Source: Benincasa hispida (lineage: Eukaryota; Streptophyta; Magnoliopsida; Cucurbitales; Cucurbitaceae). Taken from it: a stretch of DNA of 64,000 nucleotides. The DNA lies in the NCBI RefSeq assembly GCF_009727055.1, contig NC_052354.1, positions 40,927,553-40,991,552 of the forward strand. The letters run 5' to 3'. The translations under genes were made by a program, and so were the position numbers. The first letter of the stretch is position 1. Every line of letters begins with the position of its first letter. Shown here in pieces: positions 13,577-24,430 of the stretch. The notes under the pieces were generated by a model. The model was not told the origin of the DNA, searched no databases, and was given only the letters and a program-made list of their open reading frames with translations.

Positions 13577-15134
13577 AGTAATCATCTATTAGAGAGAGAA
13601 AATACCTTGAGCCATTCCATAATTGTGTCTTTGCTGGTCCCCACAAATCAGCATGTATCTAGCTTAAAATTTCAGTGTTTATATAAGTCCTCTTCACAAA
13701 TTTTGTCTCTTAGACTTCCTATAGATACAATTTTCACAAAAATTCAGTCTCTTAGTATCCTTTAACTTGATCAACCCCTGCTTCTGTAGCTCTTGAATTC
13801 CCCTCTCACACATATGTGAGAGTCTTTTATGTCACAAATCGACCTCACCCCCTTCAGGCTTCTGTGCTATAAATGACTGAGTTGGTAATGTAACATTTCT
13901 CACAAAGTACGACCCATTAGACTTCATCCTAGTAAAGTCTAAGATGCTGATTTGAAATTTTCTTCACCCAGTAGACCTTTGAAATTTCTAGGCTTCCATT
14001 CTTCCCAACAAACTTACAGCCTTGGTCATCAAGCATTTCGTAAGAAATCAGATTCCTTCTAAGTTGTGGAACATGTCTTACTTCTTTGAGGAGTATGTCT
14101 CTATTGTCTTGGAGTTTCCGGACCACTGAGCCTATTCCAATTACCTTACAGGTGTGATTGTCTCCCATGAACACTGATCCACCATCCCATGATTTATAGG
14201 AGATAAACCAAGCCTTTGATGATGTCATGTGATAAGTAAAACCCGAGTCTAACACCCAGTCTTCTTTAGATGCATGGCCATTTGCTTTTTCTTCAGTGGT
14301 CACAAGAATTTCTGTGAATTCAAAACCATCCTCTCCAATAGAGACATTGCCTCTTCCATGTTCCTTTGGCTTATTGCAATCTTTTCTGTATGGTTTCTTC
14401 TTTCTCTCCAGACAATCTCTCTTGAAATGTCTTTCTTTGTGGCAAAAGAAACATTTCAAGACTGACTTATCCCTCTGTGCTCGATTCCTCTTCTGAAAGT
14501 TAGATTTCCCTTTCTTGAGAAAGATTTTCCTTTTGTAAAGAGATTCAGCATCACCACTGGCCTTGGATTCAACTTTAAGCTCTAATTCTTTACTTTTCGG
14601 GACTATGATTACATTATCAACAGAAATTTAGTCCTTTTCATACTTCAACGTTTCCTTCACATCCATATAACTCTCGTGTAGAGAGTTTATTAGAATTACT
14701 GGCTCATTGTCTTCTCCTAACTTGTCCTCTGCTTGAGCGAACTCATTTATGAGTTTCTTGAACTTATCAAGGTTTTCATCTAAGGATTTTGAAGAACTCA
14801 TTCTGAAAGAAAACAATTTTTCCCTCACATAGAGCTTGTTAGGCACATCTTTCTTCATATAAAGCTTCTTCAACTTCTCCCATACCTCATAGGTTGTATT
14901 TTCTTTGATGACTTGCCTTAGAACATTATCTGAAGTATTCAAAATCAGTGCTCCATAGGCCACTTGCTCCATATTTTATATTTTCGATTCAGTGAGAGTT
15001 TTAGGTAAAAATTTATGATCTTTAAGAGCTTTTTAAGCTTTCTGTGATGCCAAAAAAGCTTGAATTCTCTTCATCCATAGCTGAAAATCTCAATTTCCTA
15101 TGAATTTCTCTACCTCATATCGAGCTTTTTTCAT
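13577..15134 (-). pseudogene. copia gag, CCHC knuckle, protease and pre-integrase (5' half of polyprotein)
   Basis: Coding starts near 15134 with MKKARYEVEKFIGN, then hits a stop. 14972-14628 is the UBN2-type gag core (VWEKLKKLYMKKDVPNKLYV, then a leucine-rich half). 14459-13929 opens with a zinc knuckle CFFCHKERHFKRDC (CX2CX4HX4C), then the protease with DWVLDSGFTYHMTSS (DSG triad intact, the next residue changed to F) and the LKEVRHVPQLRRNLIS segment. The GAG-pre-integrase and the start of integrase (HADLWGPAKTQ..., LIDDY) run down to 13577, where the LTR insertion breaks the reading. Several frameshifts and stops are present, so it is not functional. Confidence 0.85.
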
Positions 15135-15197
15135 CTCCAACTTTCTTGATCTTTTGGACAGGTTCTTTGAGCAATCTTGGAGCTTTCTTGAAGAACC

Positions 15198-15210
15198 AAC
15201 TCTGATACCA
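15198..15210 (-). other. Primer-binding site (initiator Met-tRNA)
   Basis: The minus strand reads TGGTATCAGAGTT immediately downstream of the 5' LTR. This complements the 3' end of plant initiator methionine tRNA, the usual copia primer. Confidence 0.85.
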
Positions 15211-15215
15211 GTTGT

Positions 15216-15818
15216 TGTAAAGCTGGAATGAGCCTTATAGGAGTCTTCTCTATATATTAAAGAAAGCCCAATAAGCAATTATTTACTGATCTGGCCCAAA
15301 AACTAAAAATTGGTAGATGTTGTATGAAACAAAAAGTGCCACGTCTCAGACTGAAAAGAAAATATGAGAAGAAAAAAAAATTTCATTTCTGCCTTTCATT
15401 TTGGTTCAGATGAAAGTTTCTTCAGCTAGGGTTCTTTTTCTCTCTAACGCTCTTAAACATTCTATGCAGATTCAAAGGTAAAAGTAAGAGATGAAACATA
15501 CATCATAAGCAATGAAAGGAGGAGAAGCGGATCAATTCAACAATTATAGCAGCTCGGTCTAAAGGACCTACATCCACTTTACAAAGGTATGAAGAATTCT
15601 TTATTCAAGTCTTTTTGTCATACATTACAAATCTATCTCAAGCACATACATATTTCTTTATTTATACATATAGAGTTAGTTTACAATAGATGTTAGTTTT
15701 ATTCTAAGTAACTTCTCTAACTGTTATTTTCTGTTTCTTCTGAGAGGTGAGCTGGTTGAAAAAGCTTTAGCTGGATCTTGAGCTGATTACAGGTAAATTT
15801 TAGCTCATCTGTTTTATA
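15216..15818 (-). repeat. 5' LTR of the 6.4-15.8 kb copia element
   Basis: 603 bp copy of the LTR at 6377-6968. Its inner edge (15216) is 5 bp from the primer-binding site. Its outer edge, GTTTTATA, is one transition away from the expected GTTTTACA and is followed directly by the TTATT duplication. Confidence 0.9.
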
Positions 15819-16546
15819 TTATTCTTGAGAGATATTTATGTATGGTGAAGATTGATTTGTTGTGAATTCAAAATTTGAAATCGACTCTTTTAGAGAGTTT
15901 TTCAAATGTGCTTTTAATTTTTCCAAATATTTTGTAAGAGTTGCTCTTGATCCTGAAAAAAAGTGGTTGTAACGGTTTGACCCTAATATGTGGAAAGGAT
16001 TGAGTTTGTCTTGAACTCGCAAAAAGAGCGGTATCTGGAAAGAGTCGGTGAGATTCTTATTTAAAATCTCATGAGATTCTTATTCAAAATCTCAAAAGGT
16101 GCTTGGAAAACTGAATGTAGGTCGAGTTTGACCGAACCAATATAAAAATATCCAATGTTAACTTATCTATCCCTATACTACTTTAATTGCAATTATTGTG
16201 TTATTATAGTTTATTACATTAAATTAATTACAATATTTGTTCTTGAAATTTATTATTCATATTTGTTTACTTTGATTGGTAGTTCTTTGATAATGAATGT
16301 GTGAGTCTCATTATCAATCTTGTTATTAAAATTAAATAAGGTGCTTAAAAATGTGAATTTCAATTTTTGTTGATTATTTGGGATTGAACTTATTTGCATA
16401 TAATTCTTTTTTAAATTACTAATTAACATAATTATAATAATTTGTTTAATTGGGCCCAAACTAGTAAAAAGTTTTCAATAATTTTAATAAACCCTATTCA
16501 CCCCCTTTAGGGTTGTCATACTGATCCTACATTAATATTTATAAAA

Positions 16547-16829
16547 TAAGAAAATAATAATAACAATAAATAAAAGTACCATGGTGTTCTCTTAGTAATT
16601 AACAGGAAAATGATGGAAATACCTAGGGTGCGACCAAAAGTAAACTTCAAAGTTTGAAATTGCAGGGACCCAACCGTAAATAAGAAAATAATAATAACAA
16701 TAAATAAAAGTACTATAGTGTTCTCTTAGTAATTAACAGGAAAATGATAGAAATACCTAGGGTGCGACCAAAAGTAAACTTCAGGAGTAAAACTATTAAG
16801 TTTGAAATTGCAGGGACCCAACCGTAAAT
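16547..16829. repeat. Tandem duplication, 134-bp unit
   Basis: Copy 1 is 16547-16680 and copy 2 is 16681-16829. They are nearly identical (for example CCATGG against CTATAG in the start of the unit). Copy 2 has about 15 extra bases (GAGTAAAACTATTAA) before the final TTTGAAATTGCAGGG block. Confidence 0.9.
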
Positions 16830-16871
16830 CAAATTAAACTTCAAAAATCAAAAGTGTACAATTAACTTTAT

Positions 16872-16967
16872 TCACATTTTCCAACAAACCCCCAATGAAT
16901 AAAATTAACATAAAACTACTCACATTTTCCAACAAATCCCCAATGAATAAAATTAACATAAAAATAC
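16872..16967. repeat. Tandem duplication, 48-bp unit
   Basis: TCACATTTTCCAACAAA begins both 16872-16919 and 16920-16967. The copies differ at only a couple of positions. Confidence 0.9.
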
Positions 16968-17094
16968 TTAAAAATACCTACTTTTAAAAAAATGAAATAA
17001 AGTTACCCGTGAAGCCTAAATACATCAAGATAAGTAGTTTTTTTTTTCTTTTTTTCTTTTTTTTAGAAAAAGAAAAAAATTTATACTACCTCAT

Positions 17095-18821
17095 TGAAGG
17101 AACTCTTGAACAAGAGTATCCATGAGTGGGTTTAGATTTCTCCAATTTCATTGTGATCGAATTACCACACATATATTCTAACAAACAGATTTACATTGTA
17201 ACACTAATTATAGGTATGTTTTAACAATTAAAATACAACAGATTAAGTAAATGTACCAGTTGAAGACAATCTTCACTCGAACTCAGTCCAACAGAAGCAA
17301 CTCCTTTATGCTTCTTATCACCAGCAATTAGTCGCCTACACGATCAGCAGCACACAAACAAACACCAATCGGGGACGACATCATCACTCGAAGCCCTCGG
17401 TATTCTCGGAGTGAGAATCCAAAGGGTTGACTTTGATGAAATTGGTAGAGGAAGGAGGAAAAGACGATCGTATAGTACGAACAAGCAAGTGGGAGATACT
17501 AGATGACTATCGTATAGTCGGGTGCTTGTCGTTTAGAGAAAGGTACACGATCGTGTAGGTTTTACTAAGCGATCGTCTAGTAAATAGTAAGAGATCGTTT
17601 AGGTCTGCTTGGCGCACTAAGTGATCGTTTAGAAAATGTAAGTCGTCGTTTAGAAATCGCGTGTGAACGTTTAATGCACAGGTGTGCGATTGTTTAGAAC
17701 GATGGGCGCTATCGCATAGGCTCTCAATGCTAAGCGATCGTGAAGTTTTCACACCGTGAGCGAATTTCTGAGTATCTTACAAAATGAAGCCAATTTTCAT
17801 TTTATTCTTCAGTTACAAGAACCGAATTCAATTTTCCCACTTTCGCACGATTCTGGATAAATTCTCGGATAATTACTCATAGCTGCCTATTTAATTAAAT
17901 AATGAATATAATCATATTATATTCTTAACCTATAATTTGATATCACATATCTACTATAGAAATTTCTCCTCTACTTGATATAAATCATATTTATATCTAA
18001 TTTCCTCCAAAATAATGTATCTCATACGTTTAGTCAATTATATCATATATAATTAACCAGTTCAATTATATCATATATAATCGAACTCCCTCTTGTCAAT
18101 TTAAACATTTCAAACTGACCCAAAAACTTATTCTTACCACAGATATATTTCTGTGTCTATCGAATATAACAAATCATGAGTACAATGACCCTTCATATAT
18201 GCTCGTAAGTACAGCTGGGTCAATTTACCGTTTTGCCCTTGTAGTTACATCTCACTCCCTAAGTACCACTGATTCCTCTAATGAACAATAAAACATAGTT
18301 CCTGTCTCTTATACACATCTAGATGTGTATAAGAGACAGACCTATGGTCATCCTAGTGAAGTGAAGTCTCTATCATGAACGATGTTATATAACGAGAAAT
18401 TAACACTTTGTGGTCAGGTCTTATACAAACTCTTTGTATAAGACGCCCCTGCTCGCATGTCCCCTACATAAATGATCAGGATCAGACCATCTGTGACAAG
18501 TCACATTAATTGTGACCATTCCACAAAGAGGTCGCATCCGTAGTGTTACCAGGATAAGGTTTCCTTCCTATATCCATATACTACAGACCATTTTGGTTAT
18601 CACTTAAGACATGATCCACTTATATGTCACCATATACATGCTCAAAATACATCCAGATAACCATGGATTTTAGGTTTATTGGTTTGTGGTAAAGCAAATA
18701 AAGCATTCAACTGAGCAAAATCAAGAAGTAAAGTAAAATATCATATATTATACATCACAAGCATTCGTACAAACTGTTTACAAACTACAGGACACGAAAC
18801 TTTAGGGCATCAACCCCAACA
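17095..18821 (-). repeat. 3' LTR of the 17-23 kb copia element
   Basis: 1727 bp including an adapter artefact at 18302-18339. Compared with 21781-23018 it retains an extra roughly 0.9 kb (about 17170-18090) rich in CGATCGTTTAG-like words. It lacks about 145 bp near 18135 and about 277 bp at the adapter. Confidence 0.85.
18302..18339. other. Nextera mate-pair junction adapter (assembly artefact)
   Basis: The 19-bp Tn5 mosaic end AGATGTGTATAAGAGACAG (18321-18339) preceded by its exact reverse complement (18302-18320). The head-to-head 38-mer is the circularisation adapter of Nextera mate-pair libraries, not plant sequence. It sits where the LTR should have about 277 bp more (compare 22262-22538). 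Confidence 0.97.
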
Positions 18822-18899
18822 ATCTCCCACTTGTCCTAAAGTGAAGTGGGGTGTACAAAAACTAGTACAAAATAATAAACTAGGGCATAAAAGCCCAGG

Positions 18900-21780
18900 A
18901 AAATCTCCCACTTGCCTTAGTCCAACCGCGGGCGATCCTGTAGACCCATGCTTTGAAGGTAAACCTCAAACACTGTAGCCGTGAGAACCTTCGTAAACAG
19001 GTTAGCAACATTGTGCTCCGAAGTGATCTTTGTGACGATCATATCCCCTCGATGCACTATCTCGCAGATCAAGTGATACTTCCGCTCTATGTGTTTGTCG
19101 CGCCTGTGACTTCTAGGCTCCTTGGAGTTCGTCATTGCCTTACTATTATCACAATAGAGGGTAATGGGCCTAGACATATTTGGAACAACTACCAGTTTTG
19201 TCTAGAACAGCTTCACAAACTGCTACGTACTCTGCCTCCATAGTAGAGTCAGTAATGCACCCCTGCTTAGTGCTTCGCCATACTACAGCTCCTCTGTTAA
19301 AAGTAAAGACTGAGCCTGAAATGGATTTGCGAGAGTCCCTATCAGTCTGAAAGTTAGAATTCGTGTATCCAGTAAGGATCAAATCCCTAGATCCATACAT
19401 GAGCATGTAGTCCCTTGTTCTCCGAAGATACTTGAGAATGTTCTTCACTACGGTCCAGTGACCCTAACCTGAGGTAGACTGATACCTACTGACTATGCCC
19501 ACAACAAAGCAGATGTCTAGTCGAGTACAGAGCATCACGTACATCAAACTGCCAACGGAAAATGCACATGGGATCCGTCTCATCTCCTTAACCTCTTAAG
19601 GCGTCTCAGGACACATGTCCTTAGACAAAGTGACTCCATGCCTGAACGGAAGTAGGCTCCTCTTGGAGTCATGCATCAAGTACTTGAGTAACATCTTGTC
19701 AGTGTATGATGCCTCAGACAGTGCTAGCACTTTGTTCTTACGATCCTGAAATATTTGTATACCCAGAACAAACTGCAGTCAGTAGACCTACATCATTCCC
19801 AATGAGTAGTATATCGTCTACATACAACACTAAGAATACTACTGAAGCATTGATGATCTTCTTGTAGACATAAGGTTCATCAACGTTCTGGTCAAAGTCA
19901 TACGACTTGATCGCAGTATCAAACTGTATGTTCCAAGATCTAGACGCTTGTTTCAGCCCATAAATGGACCGATTTAGCTTGATAACCTTTTGCTCTTGAC
20001 CTTAGGCTATGAATCCCTTGGGTTGCACCATGTAAATAGTCTTCTCAAGATTGCCTTTCAGAAAGGTCGTCTTGACATCCATTTTCCAGATCTCATAATT
20101 ATAATGAGCTGCAATGGATAGGAGGATGCGGATCGACTTCGACATGGCAACAAGCGAGAAATTCTCCTCATAGTCGACTCCCTCTACCTGAGTATATAAC
20201 CCTTTGCCACAAGTCGAGCCTTGAATGTATGCACCTTCCCTTAACACCCTGTTTCGTTTGTAGATCCATTTACAACCTATAGGTCTTACCCCATCAGGCT
20301 GATCTACAAAATCCTATACTGAGTTGAAGTACATTAACTCCACCTCCAGATCTATGGCCTTGAACCATTCATCCCGATCAACATCCTCCATTACCTTCTG
20401 ATAAGACAACGGATCCTCAACGTCGTCATCTGCTACCATAGCAAGGATTTTCGTGAAAGCCAGATAGCGAAAGGGTGGGTTCGCAACCCTCCCACTTCGT
20501 CGAGGTTCCCTCAACTCTTGAGGTGGAACCGACCTACTTGATGAACTACCATCAACAACTCTTGCTGATGAAGCAGGCTCTTCAACAACTCTTGTTGAAG
20601 TTTCAGTAGTTTCATTGGAAAGCTCACGCAACACGACTTTACTTTGTGGACTGTGGTCTCTAATATGATCCTCCTCCAAAAAAGTAGCTTTCATAGATCA
20701 TAAAAATAAACCCCTCGTGTACCTTTGAGGTAGCCTACAAAGAGGCATAACCTCGACCAAGGTTCCAACTTCTTAGGATTTTCCTCAAGCACATGTGCAA
20801 GGTAACCCCAAATGCGGAAGGACGTAAACTAGCTTTACACCTGTTCCACAACTCCAGAGGTGTTCTCGAAACACTCTTGGAGGGAACACAGTTGAGTATG
20901 TATACTGCAGTCTCCACTGCGAAACCCTAAAACGAGTCCGGTAAAGAAGCATAACTCATCGTCGAACGAACCATGTCCAACAAGGTTCTACTTCTCGTCT
21001 CCACTACACCATTTTGCTAAGGTGTACCCGGCGTTGATTTGGGAAACGATTCCATGTTCTATCAAATAGTCCTGCCGAGTCCAAAAACTCTCCACCTCGA
21101 TCCAATCGAAGTGTTTTAATCTGTCTATCCAATGTGTTTTCAACTTCAGCCTTGAACTCTTTGAACTATTCAAAGGATTCAGACTTTCGTTGCATAAGAT
21201 AAATATACTCATACCTAGAGTAATATCAGTAAAACTAACTCATAGCCACCTTGGGCTTGTACATTCATAGGACCACAAAGGTCAGAATGTACTAACTCAA
21301 GAGACTCTTTAGCTCAATAACCTTTTCCAGTAAAAGGTCTTTTAGTTATCTTACCCTCAAGGCAAGATTCGTACACCGGTAAAAAAATTTCTTCTAACTC
21401 ACATAGAAGTTCATTCTTCATCAATCTCTCAATCCTATTGAGATTGATATACCTTAATCGAAGATACCAAATTTGGACATTTTTTTTTGGAGAAATTCGT
21501 TGACGTTTAGATTGAGTTACGGTAGTTTTAAACAACTCAGTGTTATGGAGGGAACTAATCACTAACGGTCATAACACATACAAGTTACTTTCCAGATACG
21601 CTGTACGAATATTAACACCATCTTTATGAATAAATGCTTTATCCACATTAAACGAAATAGTGTATTTACATTGTAGCAAGTATTTTACAGAGGAACAGGA
21701 ATAATATATACATCATTTAAAACTAGAAATCTATTCTGTAAAGATAACTGGATCCCTCCCACTGCCACAGCTGAGACAAC
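18900..21780 (-). pseudogene. copia pre-integrase, integrase, RT and RNase H remnants
   Basis: From right to left on the minus strand: VVSAVAVGG and then LQNRFLVLNDVYIIP abut the LTR at 21780. 21562-21314 is GAG-pre-integrase (IWYLRLRYINLNRIERLMKN, ESCLEGKITKRPF). Integrase pieces follow at 21210-20735 with stops. 20694-20314 is the acidic/serine linker and RT N-terminus (VMEDVDRDEWFKAIDLEVE). 20247-20002 is RT (GVDYEENFSLVAM, WKMDVKTTFLKGNL). VLYVDDILLI is near 19800-19840. 19448-19170 and 19177-18917 are RNase H (STMEAEYVAVCEAV, LYCDNSKAMTNSKEPRSHRR, KHIERKYHLI). Frameshifts and stops throughout. Confidence 0.85.
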
Positions 21781-23018
21781 TGAAGGAACTCTTGTTCAAG
21801 AGTACCTACGAGCAGAAGCGGATCTTTCCAATTCATTGTGACAAAATTACCATATATACATTCAAAACATACTAATATGCATTCATAATATTAATTCCCT
21901 CTTGTCAATTTGAACATTTCAAACTGACCCAAAAACTGATTCTCAACTTTATCCAAACTACCGAGGGGACCTTATGGACCTATGGTTCGAAGCTCTAACG
22001 GTACGTGAATAGCTGACTAAACTCTTTAGCCACGAGATCCACCATCCGTTAACTGCCAGGCATTCCACTAAAGACCAACAGCTGAACTCTTCTTACCACA
22101 TATATATTTATGTGTCCATCGGATATAACCAATCATGTGTACGATCATCCTTCACAGATGTTCGTAAGTACAGCTAGGCTAATTTACCATTTTGCCTCTA
22201 TAGTTACATCTCAATCTATAAGTACCACTGATTCCTTTAATAAATAATACAACATAGTCCAACTATGTGTGAACATCTATCGGGCCAAGAGAAGTGTGTG
22301 GCGTCACATCATTCAAGCCCTGGAATCAGCTCTTAAGGGAGCTATCTATCTACTTGCCTCTATATCAAGGAAGGAGTGAATTCTGTCTTGCGTAACTAAA
22401 TTCCCAGCTCCCAAATCAGATGAATCCCTAAAGTGGTAGGTTTAAGTCGGCGACCTAGCCACTTACATCCATACAAATAAAAGGACTGCCCTCAATGACA
22501 GAAGTTTCCAACTCACTCAAGATTGAGGTCATGTTACCTATGGTCATCCTTGTGAAGTGAAGTCTTTATCATGAATGGTGTTATATAACGAGACGTTAAC
22601 ACTTCATGGTTAGGTCTTATACAAACTCTTTGTATAGGACACCCCCGCTCACATGTCCCCTACACGAATGATCAGGATCAGACCAACTATGACAAGTCAC
22701 AACACTTGTGACCATTCCACAAAGCAGGCAGCATCAATAGTGTTACCAAGATAAGGTTTCCCTCCTATATCCATATACTACAGACCATTTTGGTTATAAC
22801 TTAAGACATGATCTACTTGTATGTCACCACATAAATGCTTAAGATACATCCAGATAATCAGGGATTTTAGGTTTATTGGTTTGTGGTAAAGCAAATAAAG
22901 TATTCAACTGAGCAAAATCAAGAAGTGAAGTAAAATATCATATATTATACAGCACAAGCGTTCATACAAACTGTTTACAAACTATAGGACACGAGACTTT
23001 AGGACATCAACCCCAACA
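21781..23018 (-). repeat. 5' LTR of the 17-23 kb copia element
   Basis: 1238 bp. It matches the other LTR from TGAAGGAACTCTTG onward and at its end (ATCAACCCCAACA). It has lost the central GATCG-rich block of about 0.9 kb present at 17170-18090. Confidence 0.85.
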
Positions 23019-23023
23019 CTCAT

Positions 23024-24430
23024 GAGTTAAAAATGGCATGCATCCATATCAGCAATGTTGAGGAAATGAGCTGGAAAATCCTAAGCCCATATACCATCTT
23101 GAAGGTTGACCCTAGTTTCTTTTGTTAAAGCATCAACTAACTGATTACACTATCTATTTACATAATTAAAGGAAACACAACTGAAGCACTTCTTCAGCGA
23201 TAATGCTTCGTCAACACAACTCCCAATCTCGTTCAATGTAAAATGATCGTTGTTGATGAGATTTACAGCCAGAAGACAGTCTGAATGAACCCTAAGATTG
23301 AAAATTCCAAGCGATAGAGCCAATTTCAATCCTTCGATGATCTCAAGTAGTTCAACAACCATAGGAGAAAAATCCATGGCAAGGTTCTTTGATAGTAATG
23401 TAATTACAAAGCCATCAAAGCTTCAAATAGCAGCCCCTAGACCAGTTGAAGTAGAATTCACAGTCCATGCAACATCTACATTAAGAGAAAAAGAACCTTG
23501 AGGAGGAGGAAACCAATTCTTGTTGCATGCAGGCCGAAACTTGTGTCTTCTGCCTGGGAGCATATCATTTTGAAGAGAACCCCTAGTAGATTGCTCGTGG
23601 TAATCTCTTATCCATCTGCTTTTTGCTTCTACTGGAGTTAAATTTACTCCATTAATAATTGCATTCCTATCATTCCACATATCCCAACAGGATATAGCAA
23701 TCAGTTCCATATTTTTTAAGATACAAGAGTATTGTGGTGCAATCCATATATTTATGAAACTGCTGTTGAAATTTTCTTCTAACAGATGGTTATTCATAAT
23801 TAATTCCCAAATCCCCTTAGCTCTTCTACGTGTGAAAAAGATATGATCTAATGATTCTGATTCGTTTTGACAAACAGGATATACTAGGAAAAGATCGAAT
23901 CCTTTGTTACAAAGATTAACTCTTGTAGGGATGATAATTTTTAGAGCCCTCCAAATAATCAACTTTATGTTCGAAGGGATATTGAACTTCCATAAGTTCT
24001 TCCACACCATCTCCTTAGTATTTTCACTTGTAGAACAGTAACACAATGTTGAATGTTGGAACCACTTATATCTAGACTTAACAGAGTAAGGTCATATTTG
24101 TCAAAATGCCAACAAAATTTATCCTTAGCATTCAAATTAATTGAAATTATGATAATTAGATCTATATCTGCTTCTTGAGTAGTCTCCTTAAGTACTTCCA
24201 TATTCCATTGACTCGACTAAGTAATAAAATCAGAAACCAAAGCAAAACTGAACTTATTTTTGATACACACTGGTTTAAATAATAATTCTTTAGGAATCCA
24301 AGGTAATCAAACATCTTAATAGAATTGCCATTAGCCAAGTAGAATCTAATTCCTTCCTTTAAAAAAGAACAACCCACATTAAACTTTTCCACAAATAAGA
24401 AGATTTCTTTCCCACTTTTTTCTTCTAAAA
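23024..24430 (-). pseudogene. LINE ORF2 3' end: zf-RVT and RNase H (plant L1-type)
   Basis: About 24430-24162 matches the segment before the zinc-binding domain (GIRFYLANGNSIKMFDYLGF, the degenerate form of the plant LINE GxxWRIGNGxSIxxWxDxWL motif). 24046-23423 is the reverse-transcriptase zinc-binding region (KNLWKFNIPSNIKLIIWRAL, CNKGFDL...CPVCQNESESLDHIFF in degenerate form) and the start of an RNase H fold (FSLNVDVAWTVNSTSTGLGAAI). 23377-23030 continues RNase H (VELLEIIEGLKLALSLGI, RVHSDCLLAVNLIN) with a stop after NYVNR. Frameshifts near 24070 and 23410 show it is dead. The 5' part of the LINE is missing. The copia element at 17095-23018 landed in its 3' end. Confidence 0.8.

Larger units (their letters stand above)
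6377..15818 (-). mobile_element. Ty1/copia element, full length, with two nested LTR insertions
   Basis: LTRs at 6377-6968 (3' LTR) and 15216-15818 (5' LTR) share their sequence throughout, with substitutions and small indels. The termini are TGTAAAAC and GTTTTACA (GTTTTATA on the right). The target duplication TTATT occurs exactly at 6372-6376 and 15819-15823. A primer-binding site complementary to initiator Met-tRNA adjoins the 5' LTR. Minus-strand order is gag, CCHC knuckle, protease, integrase, RT, RNase H, the copia order. Removing the LTR insertions at 8261-10315 and 11486-13576 leaves about 5.3 kb, a normal length for a Tnt1-like element. Confidence 0.92.
15824..17089. other. Intergenic with two short tandem duplications
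   Basis: No gene recognised. The stretch is AT-rich and carries the duplications listed separately at 16547-16829 and 16872-16967, plus a small direct repeat of GAGATTCTTATT near 16050-16095. It ends with the CTCAT target duplication of the next copia element (17090-17094). Confidence 0.55.
17095..23018 (-). mobile_element. Ty1/copia element, gag/protease-deleted
   Basis: LTRs at 17095-18821 and 21781-23018 begin TGAAGGAACTCTTG and end CCCCAACA in plus-strand reading. A perfect target duplication CTCAT lies at 17090-17094 and 23019-23023. The polypurine tract is on the minus strand just right of 18821 (AAGTGGGAGAT). The inside (18822-21780) holds only pre-integrase, integrase, RT and RNase H. 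There is no gag, protease or tRNA primer-binding site between the 5' LTR edge and the pre-integrase. LTR lengths differ because each copy lacks blocks present in the other, one of them at a sequencing-adapter misjoin (18302-18339). Confidence 0.9.

Noticed and set aside
18302..18339. Natural Tn5-like transposon end or perfect palindrome
   Set aside because: Identical 38-mer at three unrelated sites and exactly the Nextera mate-pair junction sequence; no transposase or transposon body nearby.
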